The notes beneath the pieces are model-generated. The model did not search any database, was not told the DNA's origin, and saw only the letters and a list, made by a program, of their open reading frames with translations. From Haloarcula laminariae (lineage in GTDB: Archaea > Halobacteriota > Halobacteria > Halobacteriales > Haloarculaceae), in the NCBI RefSeq assembly GCF_025457605.1, contig NZ_JAMZFY010000002.1, forward strand, positions 930,001 through 994,000: a stretch of DNA of 64,000 nucleotides, in the 5' to 3' direction. This document shows positions 1-7,919 of the stretch, piece by piece. Made by a program: the position numbers and the translations under genes. Positions within the stretch are counted from its first letter, which is position 1. The number at the start of each line of letters is the position of its first letter.

Positions 1-485
1 GAGAGCGCGCGGCGACGCTTCGAGGATATCGGCTCCGCGGCCCCCCGGTAGGCGTCGAGCGCCTGTGCGAGCCCGACCACGGCGACCGCGGGGACGACCG
101 GTCCCAGCGCCGGGAGGAGCGTCCGCGTGAGCCCGGCAGTGACGAGCCACGTGACCGCCGCCGTCCCGACTGTCGGAAGCAAGCGGTTGTGTGCCGCCCG
201 ACCGACGAGCACGGCCGCGGTGATTCCCGCGGCAAACAGCAACCACGTCAGTACGACGGCCGCGGCCAGGTTCAGCTGCTGGCCGAGGCTGCCGAGATAC
301 GTTATCGCCAGGGTGACTATCTCGCCCGGCATCGTCCGCGAGAGCGTTCGCTCGACCGGCGAGGCGACGAACGTCGGCGCGTAGCCGGTCGCGGCGTAGG
401 AGCCGGCGACGCCGGCGGCCCCGGCGGCGAGACCGACCAGCAGCCGCCCGCCCCGGCTGTCGAGCAGCGCGTCGTTCACGCTCAC
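1..485 (-). CDS. Membrane protein, N-terminal part only (runs off window)
   Basis: The reverse strand is open from a GTG at 485 (alternative in-frame GTG at 479) to base 1, about 161 residues, with the C-terminus outside the window. Hydrophobic stretches begin near residues 15, 65, 85, 115 and 130, so it looks like a multi-span integral membrane protein starting VSVNDALLDSRGGRLLVGL. The N-terminus resembles the membrane region that precedes the molybdopterin (sulfite oxidase-like) domain in some haloarchaeal oxidoreductases, but that domain would lie outside the window, so the function is inference only. The coding reading is supported by uninterrupted frame and by haloarchaeal codon use with G/C at third positions. 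Confidence 0.6.
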   Translation of the reverse strand, partial: MSVNDALLDSRGGRLLVGLAAGAAGVAGSYAATGYAPTFVASPVERTLSRTMPGEIVTLAITYLGSLGQQLNLAAAVVLTWLLFAAGITAAVLVGRAAHNRLLPTVGTAAVTWLVTAGLTRTLLPALGPVVPAVAVVGLAQALDAYRGAAEPISSKRRRAL

Positions 486-575
486 TCGTAGGGGGCCCCG
501 CTGAAAAGCTGTTTTTCCAACACTGTTCCAATTTCGTCCCAAAGAGCGATATAGGGACGGCCCGTTCGCGGTGGT

Positions 576-695
576 ATGAGCGACGACGCCGGCCGGCCCT
601 GCCCGCGCTGTGACCGGTCGATGTACCACCGACACTGCAAGTACGTCTGTCCGGAGCACGGCGTCGTCTACGACTGCGCCGACACGTTCTACTGA
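576..695 (+). CDS. 39-residue zinc finger protein
   Basis: A very short ORF starting at ATG 576 encodes MSDDAGRPCPRCDRSMYHRH and ends ...DCADTFY. Potential ligands are C9, C12, H18, H20, C21, C25, H28 and C34, arranged as CPRC, HRHC and CPEH, enough for one or two zinc sites in only 39 residues. Haloarchaea carry many such one-domain zinc finger micro-proteins (HVO_2753/HVO_2523-like groups), whose roles are mostly in regulation or stress adaptation; assignment to one of those groups is from memory. The intervals on both sides are short and the gene stands alone before the histidine kinase. Family membership is likely; the function is unknown. Confidence 0.7.
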   Translation: MSDDAGRPCPRCDRSMYHRHCKYVCPEHGVVYDCADTFY

Positions 696-826
696 GGCTG
701 GTAGCTGGCCTCGTCCCGATGTTCGCGGCGCCGACGCCGGCAGTTCCGGACAGCCGCCCGTGGCGTGGCAGTCGGCCGAACCTGTCTGTTAACGGATTTA
801 TAGGGCTGGGACCGTAGTATTGGGCA

Positions 827-3049
827 ATGAATAGCGACGGCGACATCCGCGTGCTCCACGTCGACGACGAGCCGGAGTTCGCGGAGGTCGCCGCACTGCA
901 TCTCGAACGGGCCGACGACGGCCTGGACGTGGTCACCGAGTCCTCGGCCCGTGACGGGCTGGCGCGGCTCCGGACGACACCGGTAGACTGTGTCGTCAGC
1001 GACCACGATATGGCCGGGATGAACGGACTGGAGTTTCTGCGGGCCGTCCGCGAGGAGTTCGAGGCGCTGCCCTTCATCCTCTTTACCGGGAAGGGCAACG
1101 AAGAGATAGCGAGCGACGCAATCAGCGCCGGGGTCACGGAGTACCTCCAGAAGGACGTCGGCACCGACCAGTACACGGTCCTGGCCAACCGCATCAGGCG
1201 CGCTGTCGGCGAGACCCGGGCCAAGTCGGCGCTACAGGAGTCCGAGCGCCAGCTCTCGACGCTCATCTCGAACCTCCCGGGGATGGTGTACCAGGCGCGC
1301 AACGAGCCCGGCTGGCCGATGGCGTTCGTCAGCGACGGGGCCGAGGACCTGGTCGGCTACAGCGCCGAGGCCATCGAGTCCGGGGAGGTGGTGTGGGGGT
1401 CGCTCATCGACGACGAGGACGCCGACCGCATCGACCCGCAGGTCCAGCGGAGCATCAGTGACGGCGAACCGTTCGAGGTGACCTACCGGGTCACGACGGC
1501 GGACGGCGAGCGGCGCTGGCTCTGGGAACGGGGGCGGGTCGTCGGGCACGACGGCGACGTCGAACTACTGGAGGGGTTCGTCACCGACATCACCGCCCGC
1601 AAGGAGCACGAACGGGAGCTGAAACGGGAGCGGGAGTTCACCGAAACTCTCGTCGACACGCTGGACGACCTGTTCTACGTCATCAGCCCGAACGGCAAAG
1701 TACTGCGCTGGAACGACACCGCCAGTGAGGTACTGGGATACAGCGACGAGGAACTCTCGACGCTGACGGCGTACGACCTCGTCCCCGAGACGTTCCACGA
1801 CCGGCTCGACGCGGCTATCGAGCAGTCCGTCCGGACGGGCCAGGCCTCCTTCGAGGCCCCGCTCGTTACGAGCGACGGCGACCTGATACGCCACGAGTTC
1901 CGCGGGTCGCTCATCGAGGACGGGAGCGACGCTCCGCTCGGCGTCGCCGGTATCGCCCGCGATATCACCGACCGGAAGCAGCGCGACCGGGAGCTGGGCC
2001 GGTACGAGACCATCGTGGAGGCGGTCGGCGACCCGGTGTACGCCCTCGACGAGGACGGCGTGTTCACCTTCGTCAACGAGGCCATCGAGCCGATGACCGG
2101 CTACACGACCGACGAGCTCGTCGGCGAGCACATCGGGAGTATCATGACCGACGAGGACCTCGCCCGGGGCAACCAGCTTATCCGGGACCTGCTCGCCGAC
2201 CCCGAGACCGACAGCGGCACCCTGGAGATGGACGTGGTGACGAAGTGGGGCGAGCGAATCCCCTCGGAGAACAACCTCGCGCTCCTGCCGTCCGACGACG
2301 GCTGTTTCACCGGCACCGCCGGTATCATCCGGGACATCCAAGAGCGAAAGGCCCGCGAGGAGCGCCTCTCGGAGTTCGCCTCCGTCGTCAGCCACGACCT
2401 CCGGAACCCGCTCAACGTCGTTCAGGGGCGTATCTCGCTGGCCCGGGAGAGCGGCGACGTGGGCCACCTCGACGCCGCGGCCGGGGCCGCCGACCGGATG
2501 GAGAAGCTCATCGAGGACCTGCTCACGCTCGCTCGGCAGGGCGACGCCGTCGGGACCGTCGAGCGGATAGATATCGCGACGGCCGCCGAGGAGGCGTGGG
2601 ACAGCGTCGACACCGTTGGGGCGACGCTCGAACTGGCCGGCACAGCGACCGTCGACGCGGACCCCGACCGGTTGCGGGAGCTCCTCGAGAACCTCTTTCG
2701 AAACGCCGTCGAACACGGCGGCTACCGGCAGAGCCCGACCTACGAGACGATATCCCGCCGCCCGCTCGACCAGTCGGCGCTCCGGGAACTGACGGTGACC
2801 GTCGGGACGATACCCGAAGACGGCGACGCCATCACCGGGTTCTACGTCGCCGACGACGGCCCCGGCATCCCGGCCGAAGACTGTGAGAAAGTGTTCGAGC
2901 GGGGCTTCACCACGTCCACGGGCGGCACCGGCTTCGGGCTCGCAATCGTCGAGGACATCGCGACGGCCCACGGCTGGTCGGTGCGGGCGACAGAGAGCGA
3001 CGCCGGCGGCGCTCGCTTCGAGTTCACGACGAGTCGGGCCGACCGCTGA
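827..3049 (+). CDS. Hybrid sensor histidine kinase: receiver-PAS-PAS-PAS-HisKA-HATPase
   Basis: 740 residues. An N-terminal receiver domain (about 5-125) has the acidic pair D13/D14, phospho-acceptor D59 (VVSDHDMAGMNGLEFL) and the conserved lysine K109. Three PAS/PAC units follow (about 140-258, 265-388, 389-505), the first two ending in the usual D-I-T-x-R-K PAC signature and the third in a DIQERK variant. The HisKA helix carries the phospho-histidine H523 in SHDLRNPL, followed by an HATPase_c domain with the N box (NAVEHGG), G1 (DDGPGIP) and G2 (GGTGFGLAI). No membrane segment is seen, so it is a cytoplasmic sensor. This inverted layout, receiver first, is common in haloarchaea. The ligand is unknown. 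A start at ATG 827 follows a TATA-like TTATAGG at about 797-803. Its last 26 bases overlap the convergent TVP38-like gene. Confidence 0.92.
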   Translation: MNSDGDIRVLHVDDEPEFAEVAALHLERADDGLDVVTESSARDGLARLRTTPVDCVVSDHDMAGMNGLEFLRAVREEFEALPFILFTGKGNEEIASDAISAGVTEYLQKDVGTDQYTVLANRIRRAVGETRAKSALQESERQLSTLISNLPGMVYQARNEPGWPMAFVSDGAEDLVGYSAEAIESGEVVWGSLIDDEDADRIDPQVQRSISDGEPFEVTYRVTTADGERRWLWERGRVVGHDGDVELLEGFVTDITARKEHERELKREREFTETLVDTLDDLFYVISPNGKVLRWNDTASEVLGYSDEELSTLTAYDLVPETFHDRLDAAIEQSVRTGQASFEAPLVTSDGDLIRHEFRGSLIEDGSDAPLGVAGIARDITDRKQRDRELGRYETIVEAVGDPVYALDEDGVFTFVNEAIEPMTGYTTDELVGEHIGSIMTDEDLARGNQLIRDLLADPETDSGTLEMDVVTKWGERIPSENNLALLPSDDGCFTGTAGIIRDIQERKAREERLSEFASVVSHDLRNPLNVVQGRISLARESGDVGHLDAAAGAADRMEKLIEDLLTLARQGDAVGTVERIDIATAAEEAWDSVDTVGATLELAGTATVDADPDRLRELLENLFRNAVEHGGYRQSPTYETISRRPLDQSALRELTVTVGTIPEDGDAITGFYVADDGPGIPAEDCEKVFERGFTTSTGGTGFGLAIVEDIATAHGWSVRATESDAGGARFEFTTSRADR

Positions 3050-3686
3050 AGTGCCGGTACGTGGGGCCGGCAAGCACCAGTATCGCCAGGGCGCCCAGCA
3101 GCACGAGCAGCTGCGGGAGCGCCTCGATAGAGAGCCCCTGCAGCGTCAGCGAGCGCATCGACGCGCCGGCGATGACCTCGACGACGACCCACGGTATCTC
3201 GCCGACGAAGGTGCCGACGACGAACGCGCGGGTCGAGACGCCCGCAAAGCCCGCGCCGTAGGAGACGGGGTCCGCGGGCACGGGCGAGAGCCGGGCCGCG
3301 AGGACGCCCCGCGTCTCGCCGGTCACCTCGATGATACGCCGGCCGGACTCGCCCAGCCAGCCGAACATCCCGCCCTGCTTGCCGGCCCGCTCGGCGAAGC
3401 GATAGGGGATGAGACAGGTCACCAGCGCGCCCATCAGCGCGACCGGAATCCCGTAGCCGATACCGAGCACGAAGCCGACGAAGGCCGACAGCGGCATCGT
3501 CGGCCACGCGAAGAAGGGACGGACGAGATACAGCGCGACGATGACGCCCGCGAGATACACCGGGTGGTCGGCCAGGTGCATGGCCTCCCGGATGAGCCGC
3601 GCCGGGGAGAAAAAGACCGCGACGGCGGCCACCACGGCGACGAGGACGGCCGAGCCCAACAGCTGCCGCTTCGCGAGACGGTCCAT
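3024..3686 (-). CDS. TVP38/TMEM64 family (DedA/VTT) membrane protein
   Basis: 220 residues with an N-terminal membrane anchor (about 9-27) and several more hydrophobic helices. The central part has the family hallmarks: FAWPTMPLSAFVGFVLG, a stretch with repeated glycines (GIGYGIPVALMGALV) and a later ARLSPVPADPVSYGAG segment that matches the 'R-x-x-P-x-x-P' re-entrant motif of VTT-domain proteins. Members are lipid scramblase-like or transporter-like proteins of the cytoplasmic membrane; the substrate here is unknown. The ATG at 3686 is the only good start. It is convergent with the histidine kinase and shares 26 bp with it. No partner gene is visible on its own strand. Confidence 0.85.
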   Translation of the reverse strand: MDRLAKRQLLGSAVLVAVVAAVAVFFSPARLIREAMHLADHPVYLAGVIVALYLVRPFFAWPTMPLSAFVGFVLGIGYGIPVALMGALVTCLIPYRFAERAGKQGGMFGWLGESGRRIIEVTGETRGVLAARLSPVPADPVSYGAGFAGVSTRAFVVGTFVGEIPWVVVEVIAGASMRSLTLQGLSIEALPQLLVLLGALAILVLAGPTYRHFSGRPDSS

Positions 3687-3765
3687 CTACCACGTGTGAG
3701 CGGGTCGGGTCGGCAAACCTCTTGTGGTCGCCCGCGGCGCGAATCCGTATAAAATGGCGGGGGTG

Positions 3766-3945
3766 TCAGTTACGCGTCGTCGTCGCCACGGCGCCCCGGT
3801 CTTCCGACCGGAGGGTGATACCGCGGGAGCGCAGCTCCGACGCGAGTTCGCTCTCGTCGACCCCTGCTCGTGCCGCTATCCGGGAGAGGCCCAGCTCCGT
3901 GGTTCGGTACGTCTCGACCGACTCGCCGAGTGGCGTGTATGTCAT
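3766..3945 (-). CDS. Small helix-turn-helix-like protein (UPF0175-like)
   Basis: 59 residues if started at ATG 3945, MTYTPLGESVETYRTTELGL...; the longer frame to 4062 runs through AT-rich promoter-like DNA and is unlikely. The segment TELGLSRIAARAGVDESELA followed by ELRSRGITLRSEDR reads like the UPF0175 / antitoxin-type helix-turn-helix ('tGxlSlgkaAelaGvs...ELLrerGI'). Such proteins are usually DNA-binding antitoxins paired with a PIN or related toxin, but no toxin gene adjoins it here. The upstream region 3950-4060 is clearly AT-richer than the surroundings, fitting a promoter. Family assignment is by pattern only. Confidence 0.55.
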   Translation of the reverse strand: MTYTPLGESVETYRTTELGLSRIAARAGVDESELASELRSRGITLRSEDRGAVATTTRN

Positions 3946-4172
3946 AGCAACTGAAGGAAATCGCTCTACTGTTGTAAATCTTGTCCGGAAATTGATGTGT
4001 ATGTCACGATTGTGCCGGAAAATCAACCGATTATCGGCATATATAGCGCTACAGATGGACAACCGTCATACTCAGTTACTCGCCAGCTACGAGCTATCGG
4101 TAGCGACTGTGACCAGTACGCCGGTCGATGGCGTCGGTAAGGATTAATCCGGTCGCCCGCGTCGTGACGGGT

Positions 4173-4541
4173 GTGCCCGACGACGAGCGCGACCCCGTGG
4201 CACTCGGGGTCGAACTGCTTGCCCATCTGGAACACGAGTCGCTGTCGGTCGCCGAGGCGATGGACCGAATCGAAGCGGTGACCACGAACCCCGGCGTCCA
4301 GCGCGAGATTCTCGACACCGCCGCGATGCGCGGGGTCATCGACCGCGAAGACGGGCTCGTTCGACCGACCTCGGGGGGTACCTACGTCAGCTTCGAGTCC
4401 GACGTGACGGTCCGGGAGGGCGAGTTCTCCTGTGAGCGCTGTGGGGCCGCCATCACCACCGGCCACTTCGTCCAGCTCGACGGCGGCGAACTCGGCCCCT
4501 TCGGCTCGACGTGTATCCGGAAGGTACTCGGGCGGGAGTAG
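4173..4541 (+). CDS. DUF5830-like haloarchaeal protein
   Basis: About 122 residues from GTG 4173 (VPDDERDPVALGVELLAHLE). An upstream extension to 4128 is open, but a TATA-like GGATTAAT lies at 4141-4148, about 25 bp before 4173, fitting a leaderless start there. The N-terminal half is helical and helix-turn-helix-like (AMDRIEAVTTNPGVQREILD, then a 'RGVIDRED' wing). The C-terminal half has a CERC pair and a later single Cys (GPFGSTCIRKVLGRE) with a His in between (TGHF), suggesting a zinc site. The arrangement matches the uncharacterised family DUF5830 as I remember it. A regulatory role is inference. Confidence 0.72.
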   Translation: MPDDERDPVALGVELLAHLEHESLSVAEAMDRIEAVTTNPGVQREILDTAAMRGVIDREDGLVRPTSGGTYVSFESDVTVREGEFSCERCGAAITTGHFVQLDGGELGPFGSTCIRKVLGRE

Positions 4542-4655
4542 CGGGGCGTGACCGTCGGACACGCCCGGAAGCGACCCGTGACCGCAGCAGACCCGGGCCC
4601 GGCGTCACCGGAACGCAGTGGGGGCGACACTCCCGACGGCGCCGGAACGACCGCC

Positions 4656-5579
4656 TCAACGACCCTGGCGTAGCTCCTCGATGAGCGCCTGAATCGTCTC
4701 GTCCTGTGCCGCGATGCGTTCGTTCTGTCGCTCGACGGCCGCGGTGAGTTCCGCGACCTGCTGTTCGAGCGCGGCGATATCGCCCTGCCCATCGCCGCTG
4801 TCGGTCGACGGGGTGTCGGGCTGGCGACCGGCGTCAGCCGATTCTACCGTCTCCGTCTCCTCGCCGTCGTCGCTCACCAGCGGGTCGATACCGGTCTCCA
4901 GGTCCAGCTCCGAGCTGTCGCCGTCGGCCTCGTCCCCGTCGTCGCCGGCCACCTTCGCGTTGAGGTCGGCCAGCGACGACACCTCGTGGAAGGCAAACAG
5001 CGCCTCCTGGAGCGTCTTGCGGACCGCGGGCGCCTGGTCGCTGGGCGCCTTGATTCGCTCCGGTCGGTCGTTGACGGCGAGGACGATGGCCGTCGCGACC
5101 GACCCCTTCTCGAACTCCAGCCCGGTGACGGCGTCGAACGGGTATGTCTCGAAGTCGCTGTCCCAGGTGACACTGCCCAGGTGTTTCAGCAGGCGCTCCT
5201 CGGTGATAACGAGCGTGAGCTCGCTGAAGCGGAAGACGCCGGTGACGCGCTCCTCGGCGCCGATAGCGTCAGAGACCCGCAGTGCCCCCTCGATGAGGCG
5301 TTCGAGGACGGCGTCGGCACGGTTCCCCGGGACACCGAAGTCCCGCTTTTCGTCGGTGTAGACGAGCGTGAACTTCGTCTTCCGACGGCCGGTCGAGATA
5401 GTCAGCCGCTCGAAGTCGTAGGGGTAGGACTCGACTTTCTCGTCGCTCAGTAGGCCCTCGCCGCGGTAGACGAGCGTTCTGGTCGGTGTGAAACAGACCG
5501 CGTCCTCGTCGCCGAGCGTGACGCCGGCCTGAATCTCCTCGTCTCCGAGTTCCTGTTTGACGAGGTCTGGTATATCCAT
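4656..5579 (-). CDS. Haloarchaeal protein with two PH-like repeats and C-terminal coiled coil
   Basis: 307 residues starting MDIPDLVKQELGDEEIQAGV. Residues about 10-95 and 105-195 look like two copies of a beta-rich module: each has a 'TRTLVYRGEG / EERLLKHLGSVTW' strand pattern followed by 'SYPYDFERLTIS / TYPFDAVTGLEFE', the pattern of bacterial PH (YdbT/YvbH-like) domains. A very acidic, low-complexity linker (about 205-260) leads to a heptad-like C-terminal coiled coil (IAALEQQVAELTAAVERQNE...). No signal peptide or membrane helix is seen. I recognise it only as a conserved haloarchaeal family (DUF7115-like); the function is unknown, with oligomerisation likely through the coiled coil. Confidence 0.75.
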   Translation of the reverse strand: MDIPDLVKQELGDEEIQAGVTLGDEDAVCFTPTRTLVYRGEGLLSDEKVESYPYDFERLTISTGRRKTKFTLVYTDEKRDFGVPGNRADAVLERLIEGALRVSDAIGAEERVTGVFRFSELTLVITEERLLKHLGSVTWDSDFETYPFDAVTGLEFEKGSVATAIVLAVNDRPERIKAPSDQAPAVRKTLQEALFAFHEVSSLADLNAKVAGDDGDEADGDSSELDLETGIDPLVSDDGEETETVESADAGRQPDTPSTDSGDGQGDIAALEQQVAELTAAVERQNERIAAQDETIQALIEELRQGR

Positions 5580-5687
5580 GGAGGGGGATACCAGCGTGGT
5601 GGCTTAAATCCCCCGACCGTGTGAGGACGACACAGCCTCCGGGGAGATGAGAACCTTCAATACGGCGAGTGGCAAATCACCGAGTGC

Positions 5688-5832
5688 GCCCGGGTGGCTT
5701 AGCTGGACATAGCGCCGCACTCATAGGGTCACACGACTCATGCGGTACCACACCGGCATGACCCGTGGGGTGCTCGTCACACCCCGGACCTGGGTTATGC
5801 GGAGATCGAGGGTTCGGAGCCCTCCCCGGGCA
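5688..5832 (+). tRNA. Elongator tRNA-Met(CAU) with 71-nt archaeal intron
   Basis: Exons 5688-5725 and 5797-5832 give a 74-nt tRNA. Acceptor GCCCGGG (5688-5694) pairs with CCCGGGC (5825-5831), discriminator A5832; T arm GAGGG-TTCGGAG-CCCTC (5808-5824); anticodon stem CCGCA/TGCGG (5715-5719/5798-5802) with loop C-T-CAT-A-A, anticodon 5722-5724. The intron 5726-5796 sits at the canonical 37/38 position. A clean bulge-helix-bulge is visible: central helix CTCA (5720-5723) with TGGG (5791-5794), bulges TA^G and TT^A, and outer helix GGTC (5727-5730) with GACC (5787-5790). This is the substrate of the archaeal splicing endonuclease. CCA is not encoded. A TATA-like CTTCAATACGG lies about 25-30 bp upstream. 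Haloarchaeal elongator tRNA-Met genes are known to carry introns here. Confidence 0.95.
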
Positions 5833-5968
5833 TTCTCAAACCGTCGCGAACGTCCGTGAGCGGTAGCCCTGTGAATGCGCTGCGGTGGGCGGCGCAGGGA
5901 TTCACGCGAACGCCGGCGAGCGTGAAGCAGGCCAAACGGAGTCTGGCCGTGGTTCGAAGCCCCACGAA
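5833..5968. other. Noncoding hairpin-rich interval 3' of tRNA-Met
   Basis: No ORF with coding character fills this interval. Several perfect inverted repeats are present: GTGAAT (5871-5876) with ATTCAC (5900-5905), enclosing CTGCG (5880-5884) with CGCAG (5893-5897); TTCACGC (5901-5907) with GCGTGAA (5920-5926), which competes with the first; and CGTGG (5948-5952) with CCACG (5962-5966). It directly follows the tRNA 3' end and directly precedes the stop of the reverse-strand FG-GAP gene. It could be a structured small RNA, a processing or termination region for both transcripts, or a remnant of an element inserted next to the tRNA. Confidence 0.4.
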
Positions 5969-7735
5969 TCACCGCTGGAAGAGATACGTCGCCCCCGTCC
6001 TTGCGGCGCTTCCGCCCCGTTCGTCGACGGCACAGACGAACGCTGTGTCGCCGTCGAGCGCGACGTCGTACCCGAACTTGTCGTAAGGGTCGCCGTCGTC
6101 GGCGGTAAGCTTCACCAGCTGGTCCCACTCCTGACCGTCGCGGGTGAAGATGTACGCCGCGCCGCGGGCGTCGTTGCCCACCCCGTCGAAGATATCGGCG
6201 CCGACGATGAGGCGGTCGCCGTCGAGCGAGACCGAATAGCCGAACCAGTCCCGGGTGTCCCAGTCGTCGGGGGTGAGCTTCGCCTGCTGCGTCCAGTCTG
6301 CCCCGTCCCGGGTGTAGACCCAGGCGGCCCCGGCGTCGGCTCCGGCGACGTCCTCCTTGTGTGCGTCGTGGCTCGCCACGACCGCCGTGTCGCCGTCTAT
6401 CGCCACCGACTGGCCCTGTCGGTCCTCGTCGATGACGTCCTCGCTCCGGAGGAACGCCTGCTGGGTCCACCCACCGCCGGAGCGGCTGAAGACGAGCGCG
6501 CCGCCGACCGAGGCGTAGCCGAAGTCGTAGTAGATGGTGTAGGGGGCGCCGGCGACGATGGTGTCCCCGTCGACCGCCACGTCGTAGCCCAGCCCCTCGG
6601 CCTCGTCGTTCACGTCGGTGCGGGTCTCTTCGAGCGTCGTCTCCCGGGTCCACGTCCCGTCGGACCGCGTGAAGACGTGGACCGTCCCTTCGCTGTCCCC
6701 GCCGGTACCGTCGTCTTCGGGCGCGCCCACGGCGATGGTGTCGCCGTCGATGTCGAACGCGCTGGCGAACCCGTCGTCGGGGGCGAGGTCGTCGGGCGCG
6801 AGCGTCGCCTGTCTCTCCCAGCGCCCGTCCGAACGCGTAAAGACACTGACGGCGTCGTTCTGTTCGGTCGTGCCGGGCGCGTCGACGAGTATCGTCTCCC
6901 CGCTGACGGCCACGTCGTTTCCGGTTATCTCCGTTTCGTCACCGAGTTTCGCCTCCGTGACCCAACCGTAGTCGGTGAGCGTGAGGACGTACGCGGCCGC
7001 CTCGCCGTCGGCGCCGATAACCGCCGTGTCGCCGTCGATTGCGGTGGACACACCGAAGCCGGCGTCTAGCCCGCCCCTGACCAGTTTTTCCACCTGCATC
7101 CACTGTTCTCCGGGTGACAGCCGCTCCAGTGAGACGCGCACGAGGTCCATCGGCGAGCCGAGCGCCGCGCCGTCGCTGTCGACCGCCGTGACGTCCTCGA
7201 AGTCGGCGCCCAGCGACTCGGTACTCTCACTCCCGGTAACCCGATAGACGCCGCCGGTCGCCAGCGTCGTGTCGGACCCGACGAACAGCCAGCTACCACA
7301 GGGCTGCCCCCAGGGACCGTGGCCGCTGGGCCCGCCGGCGAGGTCGACGTCTTCCGAAGCCGTGACAGTGTAGGCCCCGAAGCGCTCGGTCTCGCCCGCG
7401 GTCGCCGACGGGCCCGGGACCTCGACGGCGACGCCGGCCTCACCGTCGCTATCTTCGGCAACCCGCGCCACGTAGAAGGTGTCACCCCACCCCTCGACGT
7501 TCGGGACGCAGGCCACGTCGTCGGACCCCGTCAGTTTGCGGTACGACGAGTGGCTGATGTAGCCGTCCACTTCCTCGCTGTCGCCGTCGGTTCGCGCGCT
7601 GACGCCCCCGCCGGACATCGCGGCTGCCACCAGTCCCCCACCGACGACCGCGCCGCTGCGAAGAACGCCACGCCGGTTCATCAGTCTCTCTCCGGTCTCT
7701 TCTGTCATCTGTCTGGCCTCGCTACGACCCGGCAT
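5969..7735 (-). CDS. Tat-exported FG-GAP repeat protein (integrin-like beta propeller)
   Basis: 588 residues. The N-terminus has a twin-arginine signal, NRRGVLRSGAVVGGGLVAAA, after about 18 residues; an internal ATG at 7708 would shorten the n-region, but a TATA-like sequence near 7755 fits ATG 7735. After a linker region (about 60-200) come about seven repeats of 'F-G-x-S/D-V-A-(I/V)-D-G-D-T-x-(V/A)-V-G-A' (FGYSVSLDGDRLIVGAD, FGYDVALDGDTAFVCAV and others), each followed by 'G-A-A-Y-V/I-F-x-R'. These are FG-GAP blades of a calcium-binding beta propeller. It is probably secreted or cell-wall associated; partner and ligand are unknown. No TM anchor or PGF-CTERM is seen at the C-terminus. Confidence 0.85.
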   Translation of the reverse strand: MPGRSEARQMTEETGERLMNRRGVLRSGAVVGGGLVAAAMSGGGVSARTDGDSEEVDGYISHSSYRKLTGSDDVACVPNVEGWGDTFYVARVAEDSDGEAGVAVEVPGPSATAGETERFGAYTVTASEDVDLAGGPSGHGPWGQPCGSWLFVGSDTTLATGGVYRVTGSESTESLGADFEDVTAVDSDGAALGSPMDLVRVSLERLSPGEQWMQVEKLVRGGLDAGFGVSTAIDGDTAVIGADGEAAAYVLTLTDYGWVTEAKLGDETEITGNDVAVSGETILVDAPGTTEQNDAVSVFTRSDGRWERQATLAPDDLAPDDGFASAFDIDGDTIAVGAPEDDGTGGDSEGTVHVFTRSDGTWTRETTLEETRTDVNDEAEGLGYDVAVDGDTIVAGAPYTIYYDFGYASVGGALVFSRSGGGWTQQAFLRSEDVIDEDRQGQSVAIDGDTAVVASHDAHKEDVAGADAGAAWVYTRDGADWTQQAKLTPDDWDTRDWFGYSVSLDGDRLIVGADIFDGVGNDARGAAYIFTRDGQEWDQLVKLTADDGDPYDKFGYDVALDGDTAFVCAVDERGGSAARTGATYLFQR

Positions 7736-7919
7736 CGATTAGTTACGGACAATGTACATACCAGTTCGACGGGAGTAGTCAGTGATACACCACAGGTAGA
7801 TACGCCCTACCGTCGGCTCCGGGGCAGTTGTGGCCCAACTCCCTACGACCAGACCCCGCCGCCGGGGGACCAGGCCGGTCCGCTCGGCTCCGGGTCCCCT
7901 CTTTTCCCGGCCGGTGTCG

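Noticed and set aside
46-491. Forward open frames at 127-384 and 189-491
   Set aside because: Both are antisense shadows of the cut-off membrane protein whose frame is hydrophobic and continuous.
3722-4147. 141-residue forward open frame over the small HTH gene and its AT-rich upstream region
   Set aside because: It covers promoter-like DNA and is antisense to the better-supported small reverse gene; the protein has no recognisable feature.
5948-5966. A T-arm-like hairpin taken as a second tRNA gene
   Set aside because: No acceptor, D or anticodon arm can be built around it; only the hairpin resembles a tRNA.
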